A stretch of DNA of 64,000 bases, taken from positions 1 to 64,000 of the forward strand of contig NZ_FOLC01000013.1 in assembly GCF_900112135.1 (NCBI RefSeq), written 5' to 3'. The DNA comes from Collimonas sp. OK412. GTDB taxonomy: Bacteria > Pseudomonadota > Gammaproteobacteria > Burkholderiales > Burkholderiaceae_D. The position numbers and the translations under genes are program-made. The notes beneath the pieces were generated by a model. That model did no database searches and was not told the DNA's origin. It worked only from the letters and a program-made list of their open reading frames with translations. Below are positions 57,061-64,000 of this stretch, one piece after another (within the stretch, counting starts at the first letter, position 1; each line of letters opens with the position of its first letter).

Positions 57061-57093
57061 ATACCTGACGGATTCACTCAAGTTTGGTATACT
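57061..57093 (+). promoter_or_regulatory. isc promoter with an IscR type 1 operator
   Basis: 57061-57085 follows the IscR type 1 consensus: ATACCTGAC at the left, then ATT in the centre, then ACTCAAG and TTT at the right, about 22 of 25 positions. It overlaps a promoter with -35 CTGACG (57065-57070), a 17-base spacer and -10 TATACT (57088-57093). [2Fe-2S]-IscR would block RNA polymerase. The rest of 56827-57158 shows nothing else clear. Confidence 0.75.
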
Positions 57094-57158
57094 GTCACAA
57101 CACTGCGTAATCCAGCATTCGGGATACACGGATAGATAGGTTCAAGAGCGGAGATTAC

Positions 57159-57653
57159 ATGCGTCTGACTACAAAAGGCCGGTTTGCGGTAACTGCGATG
57201 ATCGATTTGGCATTGCGCCAAGGCAAAGGTCCGGTAACTTTGTCCGCAATTAGCGAGCGTCAAGAGATTTCCCTGTCATATCTGGAACAATTGTTCGGTA
57301 AATTGCGTCGTCACCAGATCGTTGAATCCGTGCGCGGGCCAGGCGGCGGATACAACCTGGCGCGCAAGGCCGAAGACGTCACGGTGGCGGACATCATCAT
57401 CGCGGTCGACGAACCGCTGGATGCGACCCAGTGCGGCGGCAAGGAAAACTGCCACAGCCCGGACCATGAGGGCGGCAGCCGTTGCATGACACACGACCTG
57501 TGGTCGACCTTGAACGCCAAGATGGTCGAATACCTGGATTCGGTGTCGCTGAAGGATTTGGTGGATCAGCAACATGCGCAGCAGCAGGCGCAGCAGAGGA
57601 AGACCCTGGAACAAAATGTGGTGGTGATGCATAGGTCCCACCTGGTCGCTTGA
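57159..57653 (+). CDS. iscR: Iron-sulfur cluster regulator IscR
   Basis: 164 residues. Rrf2-type winged helix ([54 protein letters not shown]) and the cluster ligands Cys92, Cys98 and Cys104 with a following His in CMTHDLW. It represses the isc operon when loaded with [2Fe-2S]. An IscR-type operator overlaps its own promoter. The C-terminus adds a Gln-rich stretch ([12 protein letters not shown]). Confidence 0.97.
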   Translation: MRLTTKGRFAVTAMIDLALRQGKGPVTLSAISERQEISLSYLEQLFGKLRRHQIVESVRGPGGGYNLARKAEDVTVADIIIAVDEPLDATQCGGKENCHSPDHEGGSRCMTHDLWSTLNAKMVEYLDSVSLKDLVDQQHAQQQAQQRKTLEQNVVVMHRSHLVA

Positions 57654-57670
57654 TTGGAGCTAGAAAAAGT

Positions 57671-58924
57671 ATGAACGCACCCTTGGAAAAAAGCCTGATA
57701 GACACATTGAAGGCGCCTCACTTCCCGATTTACATGGACTATTCGGCAACCACGCCTATCGATCCGCGCGTGGCCGACAAGATGATCCCTTATTTGCGCG
57801 AGCAGTTCGGCAATCCGGCTTCGCGCAGCCACATGTACGGCTGGTCCGCTGAAAAAGCCGTGGAAGATGCGCGCGAGCAGGTCGCCAAGCTGGTCAACGC
57901 CGATTCGCGCGAGATCATCTGGACTTCCGGCGCCACCGAAGGCAACAACCTGGCGATCAAGGGCGCAGCCAATTTCTACAAGACCAAGGGCAAGCACATC
58001 ATCACCGTCAAGACCGAGCACAAAGCCGTGCTGGACGTGGTGCGCGAACTGGAGCGCCAAGGTTTCGAAGCGACTTACCTGCAGCCGCAAGACAATGGCC
58101 TGATCACGCTGGAACAGCTGGAAGCCGCGATCCGTCCCGACACCATCCTGGTTTCGGTGATGCTGGTCAACAATGAAATCGGCGTGATCCAGCCCATCGA
58201 GGAAATCGGCGAACTGTGCCGCCAGAAGGGCATCATTTTCCATTGCGACGCGGCGCAAGCCACCGGCAAGGTCGCCATCGACCTGGAAAAATGGAAGGTC
58301 GACCTGATGACTTTCACTGCCCACAAGACTTACGGTCCGAAGGGCATCGGCGCCCTGTACGTGCGGCGCAAACCGCGCGTGCGGCTGGAAGCGCAGATGC
58401 ACGGCGGCGGCCATGAGCGCGGCCTGCGTTCGGGCACCTTGCCTACCCACCAGATCGTCGGCATGGGCGCGGCTTTTGAAATCGCCCGTGAAGAAATGGA
58501 TGAAGAAATCGTCCGCATCAAGGCACTGCGCGACCGCCTGGCGAACGGCCTGCAAACGATCGAAGAAGTGTATGTCAACGGCGACATGGCGCACCGCGTG
58601 CCGCATAACCTCAACGTCAGCTTCAACTACGTTGAAGGCGAATCGCTGATCATGGCGATCAAGGACATCGCCGTGTCGTCCGGCTCGGCCTGTACTTCGG
58701 CCAGCCTGGAGCCTTCGTATGTGCTGCGCGCGCTGGGCCGCAGCGACGAGCTGGCGCATAGCTCGATCCGTTTCACCATCGGCCGTTTCACGACCGAAGA
58801 AGACATCGATTTCACGATTGAACTGATCAAGGCCAAAGTTGCGAAACTGCGCGAGCTGTCGCCGCTGTGGGATATGTATAAGGACGGGATCGATATCAGT
58901 ACGATCCAATGGGCGGCACATTAG
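57671..58924 (+). CDS. iscS: Cysteine desulfurase IscS
   Basis: 417 residues from the ATG at 57671. Markers: [21 protein letters not shown] Lys219 in [15 protein letters not shown], and active Cys341 in [21 protein letters not shown]. It takes sulfur from cysteine for IscU and other acceptors. The N-terminus is about 10 residues longer than E. coli IscS. Confidence 0.98.
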   Translation: MNAPLEKSLIDTLKAPHFPIYMDYSATTPIDPRVADKMIPYLREQFGNPASRSHMYGWSAEKAVEDAREQVAKLVNADSREIIWTSGATEGNNLAIKGAANFYKTKGKHIITVKTEHKAVLDVVRELERQGFEATYLQPQDNGLITLEQLEAAIRPDTILVSVMLVNNEIGVIQPIEEIGELCRQKGIIFHCDAAQATGKVAIDLEKWKVDLMTFTAHKTYGPKGIGALYVRRKPRVRLEAQMHGGGHERGLRSGTLPTHQIVGMGAAFEIAREEMDEEIVRIKALRDRLANGLQTIEEVYVNGDMAHRVPHNLNVSFNYVEGESLIMAIKDIAVSSGSACTSASLEPSYVLRALGRSDELAHSSIRFTIGRFTTEEDIDFTIELIKAKVAKLRELSPLWDMYKDGIDISTIQWAAH

Positions 58925-58931
58925 TAACTAA

Positions 58932-58984
58932 TTGGGGACAGAGTTTAAGAGCCACCGCAGCGTGGCGAATTACTCTGTCCTCAA
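58932..58984. repeat. REP-like inverted repeat between iscS and iscU
   Basis: Outer arms TTGGGGACAGAGT (58932-58944) and ACTCTGTCCTCAA (58972-58984) pair with one mismatch. Inside, GCCAC-N6-GTGGC forms a second stem. GGGGACAGAGT-type arms are typical of REP sequences mobilised by REP-associated (RAYT) transposases. It lies inside the isc mRNA, 8 bases after the iscS stop. Confidence 0.7.
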
Positions 58985-59042
58985 CTGATTCCTCTGCGGC
59001 CGGTGAGAGGTTACCGCCGCGGCTCAAACAAGGAGTAGCAAA

Positions 59043-59441
59043 ATGTCTTATTCAGCAAAAGTTTTGGACCATTACGAAAACCCACGCAACGTCGGCGCTT
59101 TTGAAAAAGGCGACGAAACCGTAGGCACCGGCATGGTCGGCGCGCCTGCATGCGGCGACGTCATGAAGTTGCAGATCAAGGTCGGCGCCGACGGCATCAT
59201 CCAGGACGCCAAGTTCAAGACCTACGGTTGCGGTTCAGCGATCGCTTCGTCGTCGCTGGTGACCGAATGGGTCAAGGGCAAGACGCTGGACCAGGCGATG
59301 TCGATCAAGAATACCCAGATCGCCGAAGAACTGGCGCTGCCGCCGGTCAAGATCCACTGCTCGATCCTGGCTGAAGATGCGATCAAGGCTGCGGTTGAGG
59401 ATTACAAAGCCAAGCACGGCGAGCAAAAGCAGGCAGCGTAA
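59043..59441 (+). CDS. iscU: Iron-sulfur scaffold IscU
   Basis: 132 residues. Cluster ligands Cys37 (GAPACGDV), Cys63 (TYGCGSA) and Cys106 (KIHCSI), with the HscA recognition motif LPPVK just before the last. It builds [2Fe-2S] clusters using sulfur from IscS. AAGGAGTAGCAAA precedes the ATG, after the REP-like hairpin. Confidence 0.98.
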   Translation: MSYSAKVLDHYENPRNVGAFEKGDETVGTGMVGAPACGDVMKLQIKVGADGIIQDAKFKTYGCGSAIASSSLVTEWVKGKTLDQAMSIKNTQIAEELALPPVKIHCSILAEDAIKAAVEDYKAKHGEQKQAA

Positions 59442-59473
59442 AAGCCAATCTAGCGAAAAGAGATCGACGGCAT

Positions 59474-59797
59474 ATGGCAATCACACTTACGGAAAAAGCG
59501 GCCAAGCACATCAACCGCTATATCGAACGGCGCGGCAAAGGCATCGGCCTGCGCTTTGGCGTGCGCACTACCGGTTGCTCGGGGCTGGCTTACAAGCTGG
59601 AATACGTGGATGAGAAGACTGACGAAGATGCAGTGTTCGAATCGCACGGGATCCAGGTGTTTGTCGATCCCAAGAGCTTGCCGTACATCGACGGCACCGA
59701 GCTCGATTTTGCGCGCGAGGGTTTGAACGAAGGCTTCAAGTTCTACAACCCGAACGTCAAGGATGAGTGCGGTTGCGGCGAAAGTTTCCGGATCTGA
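59474..59797 (+). CDS. iscA: Iron-sulfur assembly protein IscA
   Basis: 107 residues. A-type carrier motifs: [14 protein letters not shown] and the C-terminal DECGCGESF, giving the three conserved Cys. It delivers clusters to target proteins, mainly [4Fe-4S]. It follows iscU by 32 bases. A terminator-like hairpin follows it. Confidence 0.97.
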   Translation: MAITLTEKAAKHINRYIERRGKGIGLRFGVRTTGCSGLAYKLEYVDEKTDEDAVFESHGIQVFVDPKSLPYIDGTELDFAREGLNEGFKFYNPNVKDECGCGESFRI

Positions 59798-59847
59798 CGC
59801 TGGACCTGCCTGCTTGATCCGCATCACATTGGACCAGATGGATGACC

Positions 59848-59880
59848 AAGCCTGTTGCACTCCAACAGGCTTTTGTTTTA
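59848..59880 (+). terminator. Terminator-like hairpin between iscA and hscB
   Basis: A perfect 10-bp stem AAGCCTGTTG with its complement around CACTC, followed by TTGTTTTA. It would split iscRSUA from hscBA-fdx-iscX or act as a partial attenuator. It lies just before the hscB ATG at 59887. Confidence 0.75.
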
Positions 59881-59886
59881 AGAGCC

Positions 59887-60402
59887 ATGCAAAATCACTT
59901 TGAACTATTCCATTTGCCGCAACGCTTCACGCTGGATAGCGCGGCGCTGGACCGCGCCTATCACGAGGTGCAGAACCAGACGCACCCCGACCGTTTTGCC
60001 AGCGCCAGCGGCGCCGAGAAGCGGGTGGCGATGCAATGGACCACGCGCGCCAACGAGGCTTACCAGACCCTGAAAAGCCCGTTCAAGCGCGCCGCCTACC
60101 TGTGCGAGCTGAACGGCGTCGAGCTGCAGGCGGAGTCGAATACGGCGATGCCGGCGGCGTTCCTGATGCAGCAGATGGAATGGCGCGAAACGCTGGACGA
60201 CGCGCGCGCCGGCAAGGACCTGGCGGCGCTGGAGCAGCTGGACCTTGAACTGCGCGCGGCGCGCAAGGCCGACCTGCAGCGCATAGGCGCTTTACTGGAT
60301 GCGCAGGATTTCCAGCAGGCTGCGCAATACGTGCGGCAGCTGATGTTCCTGGAAAAATTTGGGGAAGAGATCGGCAATGCGTTCGCCGTTCTCGAATCGT
60401 AA
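59887..60402 (+). CDS. hscB: Co-chaperone HscB
   Basis: 171 residues from MQNHFELF, the normal HscB length; an upstream ATG would translate through the terminator hairpin. J-domain features: LFHLPQRFTLDSAALDRAYHEVQNQTHPDRF with the HPD tripeptide. The C-terminal helices bind IscU. It stimulates HscA ATPase. Confidence 0.95.
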   Translation: MQNHFELFHLPQRFTLDSAALDRAYHEVQNQTHPDRFASASGAEKRVAMQWTTRANEAYQTLKSPFKRAAYLCELNGVELQAESNTAMPAAFLMQQMEWRETLDDARAGKDLAALEQLDLELRAARKADLQRIGALLDAQDFQQAAQYVRQLMFLEKFGEEIGNAFAVLES

Positions 60403-60443
60403 GATCAACGCTGTAAGTTCAATATCATTAGTCGAGTACGAGC

Positions 60444-61058
60444 ATGCCTGAAATCTGGTTATTCCTGATCGCCGCAATGACGCTGACCCTGGCGCCGGGG
60501 CCGGACAATATCTACGTGCTGACGCGCGGCATCACCCAGGGCCGCAAGGCCGGCCTGGTCGCCGCGGCGGGTTTCAGTTCCGGCCTGATTTTCCATACCA
60601 TGCTGGCGGTGCTGGGTTTCGCTGCGCTGATCAAGGCGTCGCCGCTGGCGTATTCCTTGTTGCGTTATGCCGGTGCGGCCTATCTGGTTTACATCGGCGT
60701 GCGCACCTTGCGTTCGCATTCGGCGATCCAGCTGCAGGGGGCTGCCGAGCCGATGAAGCTGTCGCGCATCTACTGGCAAAGCGTGATCGCCAATATTTTG
60801 AATCCGAAGGTGACGCTGTTTTTCATCGCCTTCCTGCCGCAGTTCGTCAACGCCGGCGCGGGCCATATCCCGGCGCAGATGCTGCTGCTGGCGGCTATCT
60901 TCATCTTGCAGGCGCTGGCCATCTTTAGCGTGGTCGCCCTGTTTTCCGGCATGGTCGGCGCGTTTTTCCAGCGCAAGAAATCGGCCGCCACTACCATGAA
61001 CCGGCTGGCGGGTTCTGCGTTTATCGCGCTCGGTATCCGCATCGCTTTGCCACAATAA
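60444..61058 (+). CDS. LysE/RhtB family exporter inside the isc operon
   Basis: 204 residues with about six hydrophobic helices; signatures TLTLAPGPDNIYVLTRGITQGRKAG and ANILNPKVTLFFIAFLPQFV. Normally hscA follows hscB directly, so this gene interrupts the usual order, 41 bases after hscB and 21 before hscA. It may export amino acids or thiol compounds; a cysteine link would suit the context but is inference. Confidence 0.9.
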   Translation: MPEIWLFLIAAMTLTLAPGPDNIYVLTRGITQGRKAGLVAAAGFSSGLIFHTMLAVLGFAALIKASPLAYSLLRYAGAAYLVYIGVRTLRSHSAIQLQGAAEPMKLSRIYWQSVIANILNPKVTLFFIAFLPQFVNAGAGHIPAQMLLLAAIFILQALAIFSVVALFSGMVGAFFQRKKSAATTMNRLAGSAFIALGIRIALPQ

Positions 61059-61079
61059 AGTAATAGAAGAAAACACCCT

Positions 61080-62945
61080 ATGGCACTTTTACAAATTTCC
61101 GAACCGGGCATGTCGACCGCACCGCACCAGCATCGGCTGGCGGTGGGGATAGACCTGGGCACCACCAATTCACTGGTCGCCACGGTGCGCAACAGCATTC
61201 CCGAGGTGCTCAACGATGAAGCGGGGCGGCCTTTGCTGCCGTCCATCGTGCGCTACCTGCCGAACGGCAATGCGCATATCGGCTACAAGGCGCAGGCTGC
61301 GCAGACCACCGATCCGAAGAACACCATCCTGTCGGTCAAGCGTTTCATGGGGCGCGGCCTGAAAGATATCGCCTACGCCGAAAACCTGCCTTACGATTTC
61401 CTCGATGTGCCGGGCATGGTGCAGTTGAAGACGGCGGCCGGGGTCAAGAGCCCGGTCGAAATCTCCGCCGAAATCCTGGCGACTCTGCGCCAGCAGGCGG
61501 AAGACGCCTTGGGCGACGACCTGGTCGGCGCCGTGATTACCGTGCCTGCCTATTTCGACGACGCGCAGCGCCAGGCGACCAAGGATGCGGCCAAGCTGGC
61601 CGGCCTGAATGTACTGCGCCTGCTCAACGAACCTACCGCGGCAGCGATCGCCTACGGCCTGGATAACGCTTCGGAAGGCGTGTACGTGGTCTACGACCTG
61701 GGCGGCGGCACCTTCGACATCTCGATCCTGAAGCTGACCAAGGGCGTGTTCGAAGTGCTGGCCACCGGCGGCGATTCGGCGCTGGGCGGCGACGATTTCG
61801 ACCACAGGATATTTTGCTGGATCAGCCAGCAGGCAGGACTGGCGCCGCTGTCCGACGAGGATACGCGAGTGCTGATGGTCAAGGCGCGTGAAGCCAAGGA
61901 ACTGCTTTCCACCAAAACCGAAGTCAGCATCGATGCTGCTCTGAATTCGGGCGAACAAGTGCATCTGCAACTGACGTCGGCGATCTTTGACGAGATCACC
62001 CAGCACCTGGTGGCGAAGACCCTGACGCCGACGCGCAAGGCGCTGCGCGATGCCGAACTGACCGTGGATGATGTCGACGGCGTGGTGCTGGTCGGCGGCG
62101 CCACCCGCATGCCGAGCATCCGCAAGGCGGTCGGCGCTTACTTCGAAACAACGCCGCTGGCGAATATCGATCCCGACAAGGTAGTGGCGCTGGGCGCCGC
62201 GATCCAGGCCAACCTGCTGGCCGGCAACCGCGCCCCGGGCGACGACTGGCTGCTGCTGGACGTGATCCCGCTGTCGCTGGGCATAGAAACCATGGGCGGC
62301 CTGGTGGAGAAGGTGATTCCGCGTAACTCGACCATCCCTTGCGCGCGTGCGCAGGAATTCACCACCTTCAAGGATGGCCAGACCGCGATGGCGATCCAGG
62401 TCCTGCAAGGCGAGCGTGAACTGGTCAGCGATTGCCGTTCGCTGGCGAAGTTCGAGCTGCGCGGCATTCCGCCGATGGCGGCCGGCGCGGCACGGATACG
62501 GGTGACCTACCAGGTCGATGCCGACGGTTTGCTGTCGGTTTCGGCGCGCGAACTGCGCTCCGGCGTGGAAGCGTCGATCAGCGTCAAGCCTTCTTACGGC
62601 CTGGCGGATGACGACATCGCCAGGATGCTGCAGGAATCGTTCGCTTCGGCCGACGTCGACATGCAGGCGCGCGCACTGAAAGAAGAGCAGGTGGAAGCCG
62701 AGCGTATCGTGCTGGCTACCGAATCGGCCTTGGCAGCCGACGCTGCCTTGCTGTCGGAGCAGGAACGGGCCGACATAGCCGCCTTGATCGATGCCGTGCG
62801 CGGGCAGGCGCAGGGCACGGATCACCTGGCGATCAAGGCCGCGGTCGATGCACTGGCGCACGGCACCGAAGAATTCGCCGCACGCCGCATGGACCGCAGC
62901 GTACATGATGCGCTGACCGGCAAGACGCTGGACCAGGTGTCATAG
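61080..62945 (+). CDS. hscA: Hsp70-type chaperone HscA
   Basis: 621 residues. It has the HscA start [26 protein letters not shown], and Hsp70 motifs [14 protein letters not shown] and [16 protein letters not shown]. The C-terminus is the substrate-binding domain. It binds the LPPVK motif of IscU to help cluster transfer. Confidence 0.97.
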   Translation: MALLQISEPGMSTAPHQHRLAVGIDLGTTNSLVATVRNSIPEVLNDEAGRPLLPSIVRYLPNGNAHIGYKAQAAQTTDPKNTILSVKRFMGRGLKDIAYAENLPYDFLDVPGMVQLKTAAGVKSPVEISAEILATLRQQAEDALGDDLVGAVITVPAYFDDAQRQATKDAAKLAGLNVLRLLNEPTAAAIAYGLDNASEGVYVVYDLGGGTFDISILKLTKGVFEVLATGGDSALGGDDFDHRIFCWISQQAGLAPLSDEDTRVLMVKAREAKELLSTKTEVSIDAALNSGEQVHLQLTSAIFDEITQHLVAKTLTPTRKALRDAELTVDDVDGVVLVGGATRMPSIRKAVGAYFETTPLANIDPDKVVALGAAIQANLLAGNRAPGDDWLLLDVIPLSLGIETMGGLVEKVIPRNSTIPCARAQEFTTFKDGQTAMAIQVLQGERELVSDCRSLAKFELRGIPPMAAGAARIRVTYQVDADGLLSVSARELRSGVEASISVKPSYGLADDDIARMLQESFASADVDMQARALKEEQVEAERIVLATESALAADAALLSEQERADIAALIDAVRGQAQGTDHLAIKAAVDALAHGTEEFAARRMDRSVHDALTGKTLDQVS

Positions 62946-62994
62946 AAAACCGTACAAATTCATAAAGACTCAACCTATTCCCGAGGTAAACCAA

Positions 62995-63333
62995 GTGCCC
63001 CAAATCGTCGTATTGCCCCATCCTACTTACTGTCCCGAAGGCGTCGTGATCGAAGCCCCGCGGGGCCAATCCGTGTGCGACGCCTTGCTCGCGAACGATA
63101 TCGAGATCGAACACGCTTGCGAGAAATCCTGCGCCTGCACCACCTGCCACGTAGTGGTGCGCGAAGGTTTTGCGTCGCTGGGCGAGCTGGATGACAAGGA
63201 AGAGGATTTGCTGGACATGGCCTGGGGCCTGGAAGCAACCTCGCGCCTGTCGTGCCAGGCCATCCTCGGCGAGGAAGACCTGGTGGTCGAGATTCCGAAG
63301 TACACGATCAACCACGCCAGCGAAAACCACTAA
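62995..63333 (+). CDS. fdx: ISC-type [2Fe-2S] ferredoxin
   Basis: 112 residues from a GTG with GAGGTAAACCAA upstream. Cluster Cys spacing: CEKSCACTTCHVVV and, later, RLSCQAIL. It supplies electrons for cluster assembly. Between hscA and iscX, as in most isc operons. Confidence 0.97.
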   Translation: MPQIVVLPHPTYCPEGVVIEAPRGQSVCDALLANDIEIEHACEKSCACTTCHVVVREGFASLGELDDKEEDLLDMAWGLEATSRLSCQAILGEEDLVVEIPKYTINHASENH

Positions 63334-63350
63334 GCCAGAGGACCAGCACC

Positions 63351-63557
63351 ATGACCGACACCATGAAATGGACTGATACATTGCGCGTTGCCGAAGCCCT
63401 GTACGACAAATTCCCGGATACCGATCCAGAAAAGATCCGCTTTACCGACCTGCACAAGTGGGTGCTGGAGCTGGACGGCTTCGACGACGAGCCAAACCGC
63501 TCCGGCGAAAAAATCCTGGAAGCGATACAGGCAGCCTGGATAGAAGAAGCCCGCTAA
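63351..63557 (+). CDS. iscX: IscX (YfhJ) accessory protein
   Basis: 68 residues from the ATG at 63351; a longer frame overlaps fdx and is not used. MKWTDTLRVAEALYDKFPDT and the acidic FTDLHKWVLELDGFDDEPNR are the IscX pattern. It modulates IscS activity and binds iron. Last gene of the operon. Confidence 0.95.
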   Translation: MTDTMKWTDTLRVAEALYDKFPDTDPEKIRFTDLHKWVLELDGFDDEPNRSGEKILEAIQAAWIEEAR

Positions 63558-63582
63558 GAGACTTAAGAAGCGCCGGCGCAAT

Positions 63583-63626
63583 AAAAAACCCGCTGTGGCT
63601 ACAATCGTAGCGACAGCGGGTTTTTT
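63583..63626. terminator. isc operon terminator (bidirectional)
   Basis: A perfect 14-bp stem AAAAAACCCGCTGT with its complement; the loop contains a second small stem GCTAC-AATC-GTAGC. The A/T runs serve both the isc operon and the convergent glycine-zipper gene. Confidence 0.85.
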
Positions 63627-63642
63627 ATTGACCGAACCGGTA

Positions 63643-64000
63643 TCAGCCGCGGCCTTCCAGGTGGCCGTTGACGACCTGCACCGGATCGCCGACACGCCAT
63701 CCCTGGCTGGATTGCGGGAAGGTGCGCACCTTGCCGTCATCCATGCGCACCACGACCTGGTAGGTGGTGTTGGTGCGGGTACGTTTTTCCACTTCATTGC
63801 CGGCAAAACCGCCGCCGACAGCGCCTGCTACAGTCGCCAGGGTATTACCGTTGCCATGGCCGACCTGATGGCCGAGCACGCCGCCCAGCACTGCGCCGGC
63901 GGCAATCCCCAGGCCGCTAGGCGGGACTGCATGCTGGATCGCTTGTATCGATTCAACCCGGCCGCAGCTGTGGCAGACGGATGGCTGCGGCGCTGGTTCC
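63643..64000 (-). CDS. Glycine-zipper 2TM domain protein (5' partial)
   Basis: At least 119 codons; the frame is open to base 64000, so the start is outside. In order from the visible N-side: a CxxCG motif (VCHSCGRVESIQ), then a Gly-zipper helix (GIAAGAVLGGVLGHQVGHGNG, TLATVAGAVGGGFAGNEVEKR), then a beta-rich C-terminus (YQVVVRMDDGKVRTFPQS). Proteins of this type are outer-membrane or periplasmic, often Rick_17kDa-like. Function unknown. Confidence 0.8.
   Translation of the reverse strand, partial: EPAPQPSVCHSCGRVESIQAIQHAVPPSGLGIAAGAVLGGVLGHQVGHGNGNTLATVAGAVGGGFAGNEVEKRTRTNTTYQVVVRMDDGKVRTFPQSSQGWRVGDPVQVVNGHLEGRG

Noticed and set aside
61170-62906. 578-codon minus-strand frame opposite hscA
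   Set aside because: Antisense shadow of hscA; His/Arg/Gln-rich nonsense composition.

Overview
The window looks like chromosome of a betaproteobacterium of the Oxalobacteraceae, closest in feel to Collimonas or Herbaspirillum. This is inferred from the protein style, the GC-rich codon use of the core genes, the iscR-S-U-A-hscBA-fdx-iscX cluster, and the small Ala/Lys-rich secreted proteins starting MNKL.ATL.AGLFATSVFAQ. No 16S gene is present, so the genus is not proven.

Layout. 1-14.2 kb holds housekeeping and accessory metabolism: the end of an ExbD gene, a TPR protein, a prolyl oligopeptidase, a Crp/Fnr regulator, a racemase, AzlCD with a LysR regulator, an MDR oxidoreductase, a metallophosphoesterase and a Tat-exported phospholipase C. 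14.2-22.0 kb is a xylose locus: galM and xylR on the minus strand, then xylA and the ABC importer xylFGH. 22.6-33.7 kb is a Tad (Flp) pilus operon: a divergent 48-aa Flp-like pilin, TadV, CpaB, secretin CpaC with a Pro/Ala tail, a lipoprotein, two Flp pilins, TadG/TadE-like proteins, TadZ, TadA, TadB and TadC. A convergent NarL-type response regulator and histidine kinase follow (33.7-36.1 kb). A decayed second copy of the xylH 3' end lies just beyond the kinase gene, so the whole Tad block appears to have been inserted next to xylH.

36.5-46.4 kb contains transporters, two paralogous Ala/Lys-rich small proteins with conserved leaders, a TauE/LysR divergent pair with a 27-bp palindrome, a MarR-controlled operon (hydrolase, membrane protein, MFS), and assorted enzymes. 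46.4-51.6 kb is an AT-rich island against the 3' end of tRNA-Asn. It carries orphan proteins, a membrane protein, a KAP-like P-loop NTPase, an integrase remnant, a decayed FRG-like gene end and an 11-bp repeat of the tRNA 3' end.

51.7-64 kb returns to core genes: an aspartate/aromatic aminotransferase, uvrB, an unusual uracil-DNA glycosylase, a TetR regulator and the Isc iron-sulfur operon. The operon has an IscR-type operator over its promoter, a REP-like hairpin between iscS and iscU, a terminator-like hairpin before hscB, and a LysE-type exporter between hscB and hscA. The window ends inside a glycine-zipper protein gene.

Best candidates for something new: the Tad block with its disulfide-loop pilins and Cys-bearing short pilin, the tRNA-Asn island (KAP NTPase plus membrane protein), and the duplicated small-protein loci with shared leader architecture.
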